Positions 19,035 to 29,779 are shown, numbered from the stretch's first letter. The stretch: 64,000 nt of DNA from Nitzschia sp. DOCU1 (GCA_951394045.1 OX595989.1:3534001-3598000); one strand, 5' to 3'. The notes: a model not told the origin generated them from the letters alone. Numbers and translations: made by a program.

Positions 19035-19574
19035 TTACTTTCCGAACCAACTCTTCTTTACTTCGACCTTTCCAGACGCTGAACCCTTGGGTACTTTCTT
19101 GAATCGATACTTCGGGGCACCGCAGGGTGGGCACGAGTAGTCATTACTCAAGGCAGCCCACGCTTTGGGGCCCTTGGTAAATACATAGCCGCAATCCTGA
19201 AATATAGACAACGCAAACATCGAAAGTAAGAAGAATTGCTTCATAAGCGAAGTACAACCTGTATAAGACCGGAAGTTCGACGAGATTGCGCACGATCCAC
19301 AAGGCCTCAGCAGGGCGGAGGGGCACGGATCGTATTCTGCTCTTTCCCATAACAGCAGCCATTACTAACCCACCTTACAGACGTAGTCCCCATCCTTTCC
19401 ATCGTCCTTGGGCGCACTGAAGGGTCCAAAGCGAAGGCGCGTGCTGGATGTCCTGGCGGCAGTGGACAAACTGGAGGGAATTTGCGCAGGCGACGTGAAT
19501 CCCAAGACGAACGACGACGCCTTGAGGCACACCAATAGAGCCAACGAAAGTAGAACTCGTCGGAAGGATTTCAT
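19035..19574 (-). CDS. Plastid-targeted rubredoxin, two exons
   Basis: Exon 1 is 19574-19374 and exon 2 19196-19035, with a 177-bp intron (GTGGGT...TTTCAG, phase 0). The spliced protein has 120 residues. A signal peptide (RRVLLSLALLVCLKASSFVLG) ends in G-F-T-S-P, like the diatom plastid motif. The core reads DYVCKDCGYVFTKG ... SNDYSCPPCGAPKYRF, with C66-x2-C69 and C89-x2-C92 forming the classic rubredoxin Fe(Cys)4 site. The splice joins CK to DC and restores the first cysteine pair, which supports the intron. Rubredoxins carry single electrons; plastid members assist photosystem assembly. No C-terminal membrane anchor is seen, unlike plant RBD1. Confidence 0.9.
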
Positions 19575-20092
19575 GTTGACGACGTTGATGCTTTCTTGAA
19601 ACGATAGATGAAAAAAGAATGTGGGATAATCCTGGCGACGACGACGACGACGTCCATGGTCGAACGCGAGACACCAAGTTGATGATGTCAGTGGAGGGAG
19701 AATTTTCTATGCAAGGCATCTCTCATTTTCGTCCAAGGATTCGTCACCCCACCTGGCGGTCGTAAGTCACGAGATCGCCGCCAGTCACGCATTCCTTGTC
19801 GGCACGCCGGCGGACTTGCCACCACCCCACTATCATGGTATCTTTTACATCACGAGAATCCTCTAGTAGCTGCGATACCAGTACTATACTCTAACTAGAG
19901 ATCTCATATCTTGCTACGATAGTAAGGCTTCCCATGGTAAAGCAAGTTGAGCGGACTGCAGAAAAAGATTATCTATCGAAAAAAGTGCAGCATTATAGAC
20001 TGGTAGACGAGAAACACTAGTGTATATAGTTTACATTCAAGAGAGGTTTTGAAGAGATCCCAGCATCCCAGCGATGGTTTGAGACAACTGGA
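19575..20092. other. Intergenic, rubredoxin promoter region
   Basis: No gene is seen. A short GAC microsatellite (about 19634-19652) lies within 80 bp upstream of the rubredoxin ATG. The remainder runs to the 3' end of the next minus-strand gene. Confidence 0.45.
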
Positions 20093-20974
20093 TTAAAGAG
20101 CACGCCTAGCTCCTTGCTTAATAATTGGCCCACCTTGCTGCCCGCTCATGGTGAAGGCAACGACGACTTCGGAACCATAGTCTCCTTTGCGAGAGACCAG
20201 CTCCTTTCCGTCGTAGACTAGCAACCATCTCCCTAGTTTGCCAGAGGAGAGACCGTTACCTCCAGAGTCTGTGATTCGAAAGTAGTAGTCTACATTCCAC
20301 TGGACCGGTACTTTTTCGTTTATGTACGCATCTTCAGTAGTGTAGGTACCTGGTGGAACCGAAGCAACGGTTGTTCCGTTGAACGCATAGTAGTAGACCG
20401 ACCAACTGACTTCTTCGGGGCGATCATCAAGCTCAAGTAGCACGTGGATATATAGCTCTTCGTCTTGTTCTGTGGCCCCAGTGAGGATGCTGATATTATC
20501 GTTGACATTGCCCTTGCCTTTGCCCCCCAAAAGGCTGCCCAACAACAGTGCAAGTAGCAAGATAAAGGCGACTAGCGAAAACACCAAAACCTTCTTTCTC
20601 TTTCGACTAGCGTCACTATCATCCGCTTTTTCTACGGATTCATCGTGGTGGGCCCCGCCTTCTTCCTCGTCGTTAACAGTCGAGCCATCACTCTGAGCGG
20701 CTTTCTCCAAGGCGATCGGAGGAGCATCGACGGTAGCATCCTTGTCAACAGGTTGCACGGTAAACTTGCGTTCGGACCGCACTTCGACAGTGCCACAGAT
20801 TCCGCCGACCCTCTCCTTGCGTACACTCTCAACGACATCTACCTCAAAGCCTGCATCACTTGCCAAGTCTGCGTCAGGATCAGGCCCATTGGCGCCTGCA
20901 TCAATCGCAAGCTTGCGCTTGTTCTCGGAGGCCTGCGCCGACTCCTTTCTCTTCTTTCGGGGCAAGAATGGCAT
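20093..20974 (-). CDS. Single-pass membrane protein with secreted-type beta domain
   Basis: The protein has 293 residues, starting at the ATG giving MPFLPRKKRKES (upstream frame lacks ATG). The N-terminal ~140 residues are charged and disordered. A basic stop (ASRKRKK) precedes one strong membrane segment VLVFSLVAFILLLALLLGSL. The outer domain has EEVSWSVYYY, PPGTY, VDYYFRITDSGGNGL and GRWLLVYDGKE. This pattern (E-x-x-W, G-x-Y, Y-x-F-x-I-x-D-S-x-G-x-G, then G-x-W) is common in secreted and cell-surface proteins of diatoms, often as tandem repeats; here there is one copy. Function is unknown; adhesion or wall contact is inference. Confidence 0.68.
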   Translation of the reverse strand: MPFLPRKKRKESAQASENKRKLAIDAGANGPDPDADLASDAGFEVDVVESVRKERVGGICGTVEVRSERKFTVQPVDKDATVDAPPIALEKAAQSDGSTVNDEEEGGAHHDESVEKADDSDASRKRKKVLVFSLVAFILLLALLLGSLLGGKGKGNVNDNISILTGATEQDEELYIHVLLELDDRPEEVSWSVYYYAFNGTTVASVPPGTYTTEDAYINEKVPVQWNVDYYFRITDSGGNGLSSGKLGRWLLVYDGKELVSRKGDYGSEVVVAFTMSGQQGGPIIKQGARRAL

Positions 20975-21557
20975 CGTAGTTATTGCTCTATCTTGTATTG
21001 GAGGGGCTGGGTTGCAAGATGGTCTATGGGTAGTTGCCTTACGCGGAAGCGCGAGGAGAGATCTTGTCAAATCGAAAATAGACCTTCTTCCCTCCGAATG
21101 GATCCTTTAAAATTACAGCCTCGGCACACAAAAGATTGAACGGCCCGTTCAATCGTCAACGCTTGGTGGCAGTAGCGTTGTTATGCTCGTTGATGTTGGG
21201 AACGGCAACATTGCATTTGACTTTTTTGTAGTCAATCAAAAATGGCGGGAAATTTTTCGCCGAATGAATTATCTACAGCGTTGAAGAACATACAACTTTA
21301 TTATTCGTTCGCCGCCGGCGGACCTTCCGGGACTTCATTTTTTCGACTTGTAGGATACAACATGCAAGATGGATCGGAGTGGCAGCAGCAGTAAGTGATA
21401 AACGTAAGCTCTCTACTAGGAGCTACCCAAAGAATGCAGTTCGATTGGCGGAACGAGACTACATCATAGAGTTGAAATGCTGATCGTAATCAGCCCCTGC
21501 TTCGTAACATGCAGCCCTACTAGTAATAGGGCTTGAAGGCCAAGGGCCAACAAGAAG
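20975..21557. other. Intergenic, upstream of membrane protein gene
   Basis: No gene is seen. It holds the promoter of the minus-strand membrane protein and the 3' flank of family copy 4, and contains the 21-bp palindrome listed separately. Confidence 0.45.
21134..21154. promoter_or_regulatory. Perfect 21-bp palindrome upstream of the membrane protein gene
   Basis: GATTGAACGG and CCGTTCAATC flank a single C: ten-base arms with no mismatch, 160 bp before the ATG at 20974. A dimeric factor site or a small hairpin are both possible. No factor is identified. Confidence 0.45.
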
Positions 21558-23256
21558 TCAGTTCTTCAGGGACAAACGCCGATTTCGAAATCCGTGCCCA
21601 ATCCGAGATTTGGCAGCTTCTTCACTCATTTCGATCCACTCGCCTTCGTTGACTCCGGAAGGTTCGAAGAACCGGCTACCTCTTTGACACATCTGATCGT
21701 AAACGCTAGCAACAATCTTGGCCTTTTGGTTCCGGCCAGCAGCTTCATACTTGGCATGACTGTCTGCGATCAGTTGTCTTAGAAGCTGGTTACCGGGATA
21801 CTTTCTTCCCCGGAGACCTCTACCCATAATGACGTCCAATGGTCCTTCCGGCACTGTTAACTGTTCGTTCTTCCACGTTGCTTCTGCGAGTGACAGCCTT
21901 GCTACGCTGCTCGATGGAGACGATCCCGAAGCTTTCTGCTCCTCGTCCTCATGGAATTCTCGGTGGTCCTTTACGTCGACAGACGCTACCATTAACATTT
22001 CACGTGTTTGTAACTCTTCTAACCACGCAGCATGTTGGGCCAAATCAATGGAGTCGTCCTCACGAACTGGCAAAGCGTCCAGCGGTATCCCAAAGGACAG
22101 GAGATTGTGACGACATTCGATATTCCTACCAAAATGCGTCTGAAAACGGAAGAGATAGCGAGATTCCAAGTAATAGGTCGAGACCGAAAAGGCTGGTCTG
22201 ATGGACAGATCGTCCGTACAACAATGGACGGCCGCGATTCTTGCAGGCACACATGGAAATGTCGCAAACAACTGCGGAGCCCGTTCGGTAACATCTCGTT
22301 CTACTTCCGGAACGTCTACCGCATAGGACACAACAACTATCCCACGCTTCTGGACCTCGTCGTCGCTGTTTGTGGCGACACAAGCCAACCAAAAGAGTAG
22401 CTTTGCCTATGGAACACACAGTCAGCATCGAACGTAAGCAACGGCATCAAAACAAACAATAGATCAAAAACAACAACAATATTCTCACCACAACTTCAAC
22501 TGGATACCGCTGAGCAACCCGCTCAAACTGGACAATAACGGCACGCCCTCTTGCATCGCGCCTCTGAAGAAGTTGGACAACTCCTTCATTCAAAGCGTTT
22601 CTCTCGACATCAGTCAAATCTCCTAGTCCGATATCCTTGGCAAGAGAGTCGCTGCCGAATAACTCCAGCTTAGCTTGGTAGTGCTTCAGAATGCGGGTTG
22701 CACTTTCCTTTACGTTGAGCCTGTCACATCGGAGAAACTTGAGTAATTGTTTTTCAACGTACGCTGGAGCCACCTCCATCACTTGGTCAAACGCTTGCCG
22801 CAAAGAATTGTTGGTGCTTTGGCTTCGGGGGTCTCTCTGTTTGAGTTCCTCCTTCAGTTCTTGGATTCTCGCTTCGATAAGTTCTGGACTTTCGACAATC
22901 GGCTCCAGTACCCCATGTACATCATGAAGGGCTTCCATTCGATCTTCCTGGCTCACTTGCTGGATAAGTGCCGGCGGAACGTCGTGAAGGTTTTGCTGTG
23001 CAAAGCGGATCGTAGTAGCTGATACTGTAGTGTAAGAGCCCGCTGAGGATGATACTAGCAGTGCGGTCTCATCTTCGTGGTCCTCCTCGCTGCTGTAACC
23101 ACTGCTCCTGCTGCTGGTTTCTTCGTCTTCTTCTTCTGCTCCGGGGTCCTTGCTCATCCCCCCGCCTGTCACTCTTTGCCTCTTACTTGGCCGCTGATGG
23201 TGATAAACCAGGTAGCTATCTTTTAACTGCTCCGCGAAATCGATCCCCACATACAT
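21558..23256 (-). CDS. CRAL-TRIO/DUF6824 fusion protein, family copy 4
   Basis: Exon 1 is 23256-22489 and exon 2 22406-21558, with an 82-bp GTGAGA...CATAG intron in phase 0 at the family position. The protein has 538 residues from MYVGIDF; a second ATG at residue 34 (MSKDPG) is also possible. A longer acidic and Ser-rich leader precedes FAQQNLHDVPPALI, DRMEALHDVHGV, QLLKFLRCDRLNVKE, DARGRAVIVQF, then AKLLFWLACVAT, CVPARIAAVHCC, ECRHNLLSFGIPLDALPV and the DUF6824 block DVIMGRGLRGRKYPGNQ ... GSRFFEPSG ... WIEMSEEAAKSRIGHGF. It is the only copy on the minus strand, so it reached this place by inversion or a non-tandem event. Confidence 0.85.
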
Positions 23257-25118
23257 CTTTGCGACGAAGGACTTATCTTGTTTGTGAGCAAGAAGAGACC
23301 GATTTGCTCAACAACAAGCTAAGCAGCATCAAATAGTGAGGCGTTTGATGCAGAACCGTTTTGATGGTATGAGTTTTGCGAACATGCACTTGATCCCGGT
23401 TCAAGGTAATCTCAGCTTGACGAATAAGCGCGCTTTGTCTTTGTGCTGGAGAATGAACTACTGTACGGTTGACCGCGAGGACAATTCACCACGTACTCCC
23501 CAGTTGTTTTATTCGGAGTGTCATGTGCCCCTGGCTTTCCATCTTATTTGTTTTATTTGCACGGTGATGTGCCCCTGGTCTTCCCATTCTTGCCGGAAGC
23601 CAGTTGCTCTGAAGTCTTCAGGATTAGGAAATTATATCACCAAAAATCACGATATGCAATATCACTTCCATCCTTCGGGGTTCAATGGGGACTGCATACA
23701 ATCTTGCGACGTTATCCAAAAGAAGATGCGTGCGACTGAAAACACGTAGTTAAAAGAATAATATTGACAATGACTCATCCCACAGTTATGTGGGCGGCCA
23801 CGTGGCAAAGAGTTCTTCGGTGGTGGCGAACGAACCATTCGTTCGGATGCCCTTCCGTCCGTCGCCGGACCGGGGGGGCCTTTCAAACGGTGAGTGTCGA
23901 ACTACGTAGGTAGCTCTTTGATAGTGTATGACAGAAATGCCCCGTTTTCGTCCAAAATCGGTGCCTTTTGATGGAATTCGCGTCCTCAATGTGTCCTACT
24001 TTGATAGTGCATTTATGGACGTTTTGATAGTGCATTTAACACTACGACACAAAAAATTAAAATTTGACTTTTGATTTACCAATTTGAAGCTTCTTTTTGT
24101 GTATTCTTGATATCTTGGGAGCGCGCCTGCTCCCTCCCATGCCAGAAGAAGCTTGCGATAACAACTAAAGCTCACGATAGTAGCACCAATAGTAGTTCCT
24201 TCTCGGTTCTTGGTTAACCAGCCTCGTTGCTCGATAGCTCGCAATCATGATAGCAAGGAAGAACGACGACGATTGACGACAAGCGACACCAAAAAAGTGA
24301 CAAGTTGCATGACCAGACTTTCTAGTTCAAGTGCACTAGCAACGTCTACTATAGTGCAATCCCTATTTCAAATCATCAGAATCATCCTTCTATCATTCCC
24401 ATGAATCATGATTCGAAGTTGATTGTTGCATTCCTTGTACGATCCAAATTTGATTGTAGCGTTCATTGGCAGGGAAACAAAACGACTGACGAGTTGAAAG
24501 TGGCGGCGGCGACGGCAGCTTCGTTTTGGGAGTAGTTTGGCACCAAAGGCCACAACAGGCGAGTTGTAGAGATGCTGGGTGGTGAGCAGGTTGTCAGGTT
24601 TACATGACAATGTTAGTGAAATGCATGAATCAAAATACTTTGGTCACGATGGAATGCACTTACCTTGGCAATATTGAAGTAGTAATTGAATAATAACTAC
24701 AAATCGAATAATCATGCTGCTGCAACCACTGTATAGCGCGAATCAAGGGGTTTATACACATGTGGTGGTAGGAGAAGAGCTGCAGTACTCGAGAATTACT
24801 CGCAAATGAAAGTTTGACAGTGAAAGAATGGATTTTTGTGTTGCGCCATTGTCGCCGCTCGTCCAATTCAACGACAAATTTGGACCAATTCGACTTAACG
24901 GCGAGCGGCTGGCGCGCCGCGCAAGCCGGCAAAAGACTGTTCCCAGCGGTAAATCTCATTCCTTGATACAACCGAAACAGCGATTATTGCTTTCAAAATG
25001 TTCTTCGAACTTTTTCTCTTCTTTTTCCTTTCTTTCCCTTTATAAAATTTTCGCTACCTACGTAGCTGGACATAGGCCTTTCAAACGTTCGTTGGATTTC
25101 AGCTTCGATTTTCATTAG
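23257..25118. other. Gene-poor intergenic region
   Basis: These 1.86 kb hold no convincing gene. There are local imperfect repeats: GATGTGCCCCTGG-like words at about 23522 and 23566, and TTGATAGTGCATTTA twice near 24001-24038. The last ~40 bp (25083-25118) match 27724-27760 and form the left half of a repeat split by the piggyBac element. Confidence 0.5.
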
Positions 25119-25122
25119 TTAG

Positions 25123-27672
25123 CGCACGCTCACCTCGCGCATCGACTGAATTCAGTCTCTGATCGGGGAACTGTAACTCTCGAAATATAAAAGACAGGAA
25201 ATGAATATAACAATATTCTGAATCTACTCGTGTAGAGCATTATTTTGATATATGGGTTCGTATATTCAATTTCTGATATTGCGCTAGCTACGAGTTGTTG
25301 AATGCTGCCCAAAAGATCCAAAACCAGAGAGACTGATTTCAGATCCCATCTTCGTTTAGCATTTCCACTTCAATGCAGTGCCTTCCAAAGCAGTCACTAC
25401 AAAGAATGATCCCAGGGGAGCAACTGCAATAGGTCCTGACCCTGTTGATGCAGGCTGAGCACTTCCTCTGGGCATAAGGACATGCTGTTTGCACCAGTTG
25501 CGCGCCTCGAAACGTGCTATTTTTGGGGATTTTCATCAATACGTGGCCAGTGCCTGTGGAAGCCCTACGTTTCCTTGAGCCAGCTTTTGCAGCTTCTGCT
25601 TCTAGCAAGTAAGGATTGTTGATCAAATCATGAGCCAGCTGCTTCCGGAATTCAAGTGTCTCCATTTCAGGATTACCGAATATGTTGACCCACGCCTTCA
25701 TTGTGTTGATTTCGGTGATACTGATCAAGAATGCGAATACACGGTTGGGCCACCAGTTAGTGCCCCAGGTTCGTTCTATACTGATTGGTGACTGTCGCCG
25801 ATTGTTGTGATCGTCCACAGCATGCCGGTATTGGAAGTGGTTGTACACCAGCTCGGGATATTTGAATGTTGTCGACTTAGTTTCTCCTGCCCCATCAATC
25901 CAAGTCCGCTTCTTGTCCCCACCTACTCTCTCAAGAGTGCCATACGTAGACATTAACATCATAGTGTAGTCCGGCTCCCTAAAGCAATGAATATCAATCT
26001 TCTCATCTTGCTCTAGGTTGATCCTGAAGGCATCAGCCTCTCCAACCTCTTTGTTGGCAAACACACCCTTCAAGTAGTCGCCATTAACAAACTTGGGCCA
26101 GTAACGGCGCTTCTTGATCAAGGCGGCAGCAAAGACTCCTTTCTTGCGAAGCTCTAGTAAGGCTTTCACAACACAAAAGCCAGAATCTAGAACAACTACT
26201 TTGCCAGTGCTCCATAGCATCTTTGTTAGCCTCAGAAGAAGCCCCACAGTGGCGCCACCCAATTCTTCAAACTCTGGTCTTCCACGCTCACGTGGTGCCG
26301 ACTTCCCTTCGACCAATTCTATGGCGTACATGACTCCACTCAATCCACAACAGATTGAATGGTACTCATTGCCAAAAGGCCATGGTTTTCTAGGGACGAA
26401 CATAAACCCTGGGCAGCTGTACTGGTTCGTCCAAAACGACATGGACTCATCAAGGCAGGAAACCCACGATGGCGTGAAACTTTTCTCCATGTTAGCATTC
26501 CAGGCTGCCAGCATATCACGAACTTCGAAGAATGGGTCTTTGTATGTCGGTGCCTCGGTTGCTGTGTATTTCAAAGCTAGTAAGATTGCTTCAAATCGTG
26601 TTCTAGACATTAGGTCGCCCAGACGAAAGGGGGCACCATGGAATCTAGAAATTTCTTCGTCTCGTCTCCAAAACTCACGTCGTGGTGGCCCTTGGATTGT
26701 TGCCATCAAAAGCCACAATCCAATCCATCGCAAGAACTCCCCATATGAAGCTGGTTCTCCAGGAGAAATCCGTTGGTTGATCAGGGGGATTATGGTATTT
26801 ATGACATGGTCCTTCATGAAGAAAAGCTCGAAGATCCGGAGGATTGTTGTTGGAAATTCTCGGGGCAAAGCGATTTGGGCCCCAACATTTCGGGCTCCAC
26901 TAGCTTTTCTAGCACAAATGTTGTTGTGTCCCCACTCTCCCATTACTTCTGTAGCCGCCTCTGCTGGTTCAGGGATGTTCTCAGGGGCAGGCTGCATGTC
27001 ATCATCTGTGGGGACCGCAGTGGAGACAAGTCGGGCATCATCTGGGCCCACGTAGCCTTGGTGGAGAAGCTCCTGGACTTCATCTGGCAGCATCTCCTCG
27101 TCCCCAGCAGCTGGCTCTTCATCATTAGTCTCTGCCACCAATGGATTTGAAAAGAATCCATCCGTTGGCCCTTCTTGCTCGATGACAGCAAACCTTTCGG
27201 CACAATACAGGGTGATGTTGGGAAAGGTGTCGTGGCGCATGAGAATCGCCATTGTTTGCTTTCCATTTATTTTGCGCATCTCTCTCCCTATGACCAGCAA
27301 GTCAGACAACTTGTGCACTCTGTCTGGGTTAGGATAGTGCTCTCTGATGTTTGCAGAGGGGTGAAGCATCCTCGAAAGGGCCGAAACAGTGGCCCCGACG
27401 CCCATGGACTTCTTCCGACGAGCCATATTTTTTTGTGTCGGCGCGTGATTTTTTTTTTTTTTTCCTCCCAAACGACGAAAGAAGAGGGCCACTTCCCCCC
27501 CACGATGCTGCCTTTTTATGCCGAAACAAACACCATACAAATGTAATCTACATATTCATTAATGGGTAAATTTATTGAAACTCAACGGCTGTAGAGGGAC
27601 AGCTCGTAGTAAAGTGGATCTGAATTCAGATGAATCGTCTGGATTCAGTCGCGCGGGTAAAGATCCGTTAGG
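25123..27672. mobile_element. piggyBac-type transposon
   Basis: The 2,550-bp element contains one transposase. The right end reads, outward, GGATCCGTTAGG-like sequence next to TTAA (27673-27676), so inverted it starts TTAACCTAACGGATC, as piggyBac ends do. The left flank has TTAG (25119-25122), one base from TTAA. Inner end segments match inversely but imperfectly: CTCGCGCATCGACTGAATTC at left against CCGCGCGACTGAATCCAG at right. Joining the flanks across TTAA rebuilds a sequence found intact at 27724-27800, which supports the boundaries. The end mismatches suggest an ageing copy. Confidence 0.75.
25339..27426 (-). CDS. piggyBac-like transposase
   Basis: The protein has 695 residues from the ATG giving MARRKKSMG; the frame continues upstream without ATG. 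The central DDE_Tnp_1_7 domain (about 210-590) has SYGEFLRWIGLWLLM, the catalytic contexts SCLDESMSFW, VVVLDSGFCVV and YRHAVDDHNNRR (three Asp as in piggyBac), and RTWGTNWWPNRVF. The C-terminus is a Cys/His-rich finger (KCSACINRVRTYCSC, then CSDCFGRHC) like the piggyBac end-binding domain. The frame is intact, so the copy may be active or recently active, or domesticated. The acidic N-terminal region is typical. It sits alone in its element. Confidence 0.9.
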   Translation of the reverse strand: MARRKKSMGVGATVSALSRMLHPSANIREHYPNPDRVHKLSDLLVIGREMRKINGKQTMAILMRHDTFPNITLYCAERFAVIEQEGPTDGFFSNPLVAETNDEEPAAGDEEMLPDEVQELLHQGYVGPDDARLVSTAVPTDDDMQPAPENIPEPAEAATEVMGEWGHNNICARKASGARNVGAQIALPREFPTTILRIFELFFMKDHVINTIIPLINQRISPGEPASYGEFLRWIGLWLLMATIQGPPRREFWRRDEEISRFHGAPFRLGDLMSRTRFEAILLALKYTATEAPTYKDPFFEVRDMLAAWNANMEKSFTPSWVSCLDESMSFWTNQYSCPGFMFVPRKPWPFGNEYHSICCGLSGVMYAIELVEGKSAPRERGRPEFEELGGATVGLLLRLTKMLWSTGKVVVLDSGFCVVKALLELRKKGVFAAALIKKRRYWPKFVNGDYLKGVFANKEVGEADAFRINLEQDEKIDIHCFREPDYTMMLMSTYGTLERVGGDKKRTWIDGAGETKSTTFKYPELVYNHFQYRHAVDDHNNRRQSPISIERTWGTNWWPNRVFAFLISITEINTMKAWVNIFGNPEMETLEFRKQLAHDLINNPYLLEAEAAKAGSRKRRASTGTGHVLMKIPKNSTFRGAQLVQTACPYAQRKCSACINRVRTYCSCSPGIILCSDCFGRHCIEVEMLNEDGI

Positions 27673-27802
27673 TTAAAAGTACGGAGACTTGGTAGATAGT
27701 GCGCAATTGCCTTCCAGTACCTGGTACGTTGGGATTCTAGCTTCGATTTTCCTTAGGTTGAAAGTACGGAGACTTGGTACATACAGTAGTGCGCAATTGA
27801 CA
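27673..27802 (+). repeat. Tandem ~85-bp repeat, one copy split by piggyBac
   Basis: A unit containing AAAGTACGGAGACTTGGTA and GTGCGCAATTG occurs at 27676-27710 and again at 27760-27800. The second is preceded by AGCTTCGATTTTCCTTAGG, which also stands at 25101-25118 left of the piggyBac element. A third, diverged copy is at 28500-28545. The first copy was therefore cut by the transposon. Confidence 0.7.
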
Positions 27803-28855
27803 TCCATCGTCACTCCAACACGATGACAATGCCCGGAAGCATACTGAAACCGCACACATAAGCCTCCCGGACTTGTGAAACTACCGGTACATTCGACTAG
27901 ATGGCTGGAAAAGATGGGACGACTATCGGTAGTTCGGCAACATGTCAACTACTCCCGGCGTAGCTTAATGTAGACTTTACTTCCTATTGCGAACACTGTC
28001 TTATTGGCTCCCTGTCTTCAATAAAAGAACGGCATTGTCTACCGGTAGTTCTCAAATCGACATCTTTGTCTCGTCCATGTCGCGCCGCCGGTTCTTTGTT
28101 TTGTTGCTAGTACATCAAGTCTCAATCGTTGATTTTACACCCGTATTTCCAATTTCACCCGATCCGGGCCACTACTAACTTGTCAGAAATGTTGATTACG
28201 AGAACTTCCATACACACGGGGCATTAACTTCTTGACATCATGATTTGGGACGACTGCACATCATTTTGCGAGCAGGACGCTTCTTCTCCGTGGTGGCGGT
28301 TCGGGGTAGAAACGGATAGGTTCAACGAGATGAGAACACGTCATTTAAAAAGAATGTTGAGAATGAATCATCCCAGGACGACGCATAGAGCAATGACCGG
28401 AGTTCGGATGCCATCTACTTGCTCGGCCGCCGGACGCAGCAGGCCCCCCGGAGACTAGATGCCTCCGTTGTAGTTCTCCTCCTTACTAATACTATACTCT
28501 AGCTTGAGAGTACGGAGACGTGGTACCTCTAGAGGGCGCAATTAGCAACCGTTGCTTGAAACTGGTAGCGTTTGACGACTAGTCCGACAGCAAACTCGTC
28601 GTAGTTTGAAGCATCAACAACACCTAGTTTATCGATTGCATGTAATCTACCAATACCGGTAATAGTGACGATCACTTGTTGGAGGGCCCACAGTTTTTAT
28701 GTTCATCATGGCATGCGGCATTGCGCAGTATGCTGTGGCAATACTAAATGATAGACCGATTTTCCTCGGCATTCCTCCCTTTGTTGGTGAGGTCTCACAA
28801 AGTTGCTTGAAAGCAAAAAGTAAGCACACAACTCTCAACGCCTCGAGCAGCAACC
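27803..28855. other. Intergenic, upstream of the FAS1 segmental array
   Basis: No gene is seen. The segment near 27970-28030 (TTTACTTCCTATTGCGA, then TTGGCTC) resembles 33540-33590 upstream of the complete array unit, so it belongs to the duplicated block. A diverged copy of the GTACGGAGAC repeat lies at 28500-28545. Confidence 0.5.
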
Positions 28856-29392
28856 ATGCCTCCATTTGCATCTTTTGTCGGTGGCCTGTCCCCCTTTGAG
28901 CATTCTCGGCCTTCTGTTAACAAGGCGTCTGTTCGATTCAGCCTGGATAAAAATGAGATCCAGCCGATCCCACCCCTCGGTGAACATTCCGAGCAAGAAA
29001 TCAACGATATGTATTACACCTCGGGTGATTTCAAGAAGATGAAGTCAAAGAATAAATTTCTTGTTCGGATGATGAAGACCGGGCGATTCAATGGTAACAG
29101 TGAAGAATACTGCTTCAGAGGCGTTGAAATCGAATCCCTCAAACAAGAGCGACAGGCACGTCTCCAAGAGGTGTACGGCACGCTCTTCTGGGAAGTGCAG
29201 CGTCGGAGCGTCGACGGCGTTCAAGACTCTACTACGCTCGCCAGGAAAATTTCCGAGTTAACTCGTCAGTCGATGGAAGATGCCCTTGCTCGAGCCCGCG
29301 AAGACGCCGCGGCAGCTGTCCAAGACGACGAAAAGCAACTTCTGCACATCCCACAATCTTCTTTTTCAGTGTCAGTTGCGTTATACCGGTAG
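28856..29392 (+). CDS. Diatom hypothetical protein of the EE-x-C-x-RG-x-E type
   Basis: The protein has 178 residues from an ATG. It contains SVRFSLDKNEIQPIP, EINDMYYTSGDFKKMK, SEEYCFRGVEIESLKQERQA and a C-terminal amphipathic stretch (MEDALARAREDAAAAVQDDE). I recall many uncharacterised diatom proteins with a similar V-x-F, W/Y-Y-x-x-x-D-F-x-x-x-K and E-x-x-x-RG-x-E order, but no function is known. It opens the first unit of the tandem array. A broken copy is at 31060-31411, and the intact frame here argues it is the functional member. Confidence 0.65.
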   Translation: MPPFASFVGGLSPFEHSRPSVNKASVRFSLDKNEIQPIPPLGEHSEQEINDMYYTSGDFKKMKSKNKFLVRMMKTGRFNGNSEEYCFRGVEIESLKQERQARLQEVYGTLFWEVQRRSVDGVQDSTTLARKISELTRQSMEDALARAREDAAAAVQDDEKQLLHIPQSSFSVSVALYR

Positions 29393-29779
29393 TCTGCTAG
29401 TAATCTGCGCCGAGCCGCAATAGTTAAACTGCGATGCCAAATAAACTTAGTGCTTCAAATTTCATCGACCAGATAGCAGGGCATGCCTGTCTGCCTATCC
29501 CGGTCCTACGAGATCCCCACTACAACTGGGCTCGGGCGAAGGAAGGAAGAACCAATCAGAGTGAAGACTCGCGAGTGGCGAATCTCCCATTTGGAGTTGT
29601 CTGATTGGCAGAGAGCGCTGTGCCAAATTTTCTCACCGCGCACGCCTTCGTCCACAAAACCCAAACGAATGATTCTTGGATCCAAAAAACGATCAGCACA
29701 GCGGTTGCGAACGAAATCTCCATGAATGATTAGGTCCTTCACATTTTTTGTAAGGTAGAGTTTATTGATTGAAACGAAA
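29393..29779 (+). promoter_or_regulatory. Upstream region of FAS1 gene A, shared promoter block
   Basis: No gene is seen. The last ~45 bp (29735-29779: TCCTTCACAT, TTTTGTAAGG, TTTATTGATTGAAACG then ATG) match 31875-31919 and, less closely, 33993-34036, before the other two FAS1 starts. Further blocks (GTCTGATTGGC; GCACGCCTTCGTCC) are also shared. Promoter and leader were copied with the genes. Confidence 0.55.

Noticed and set aside
23336..23749. 137-codon frame in the gene-poor region
   Set aside because: It has no domain, carries imperfect internal repeats, and lacks a signal or splice partner.
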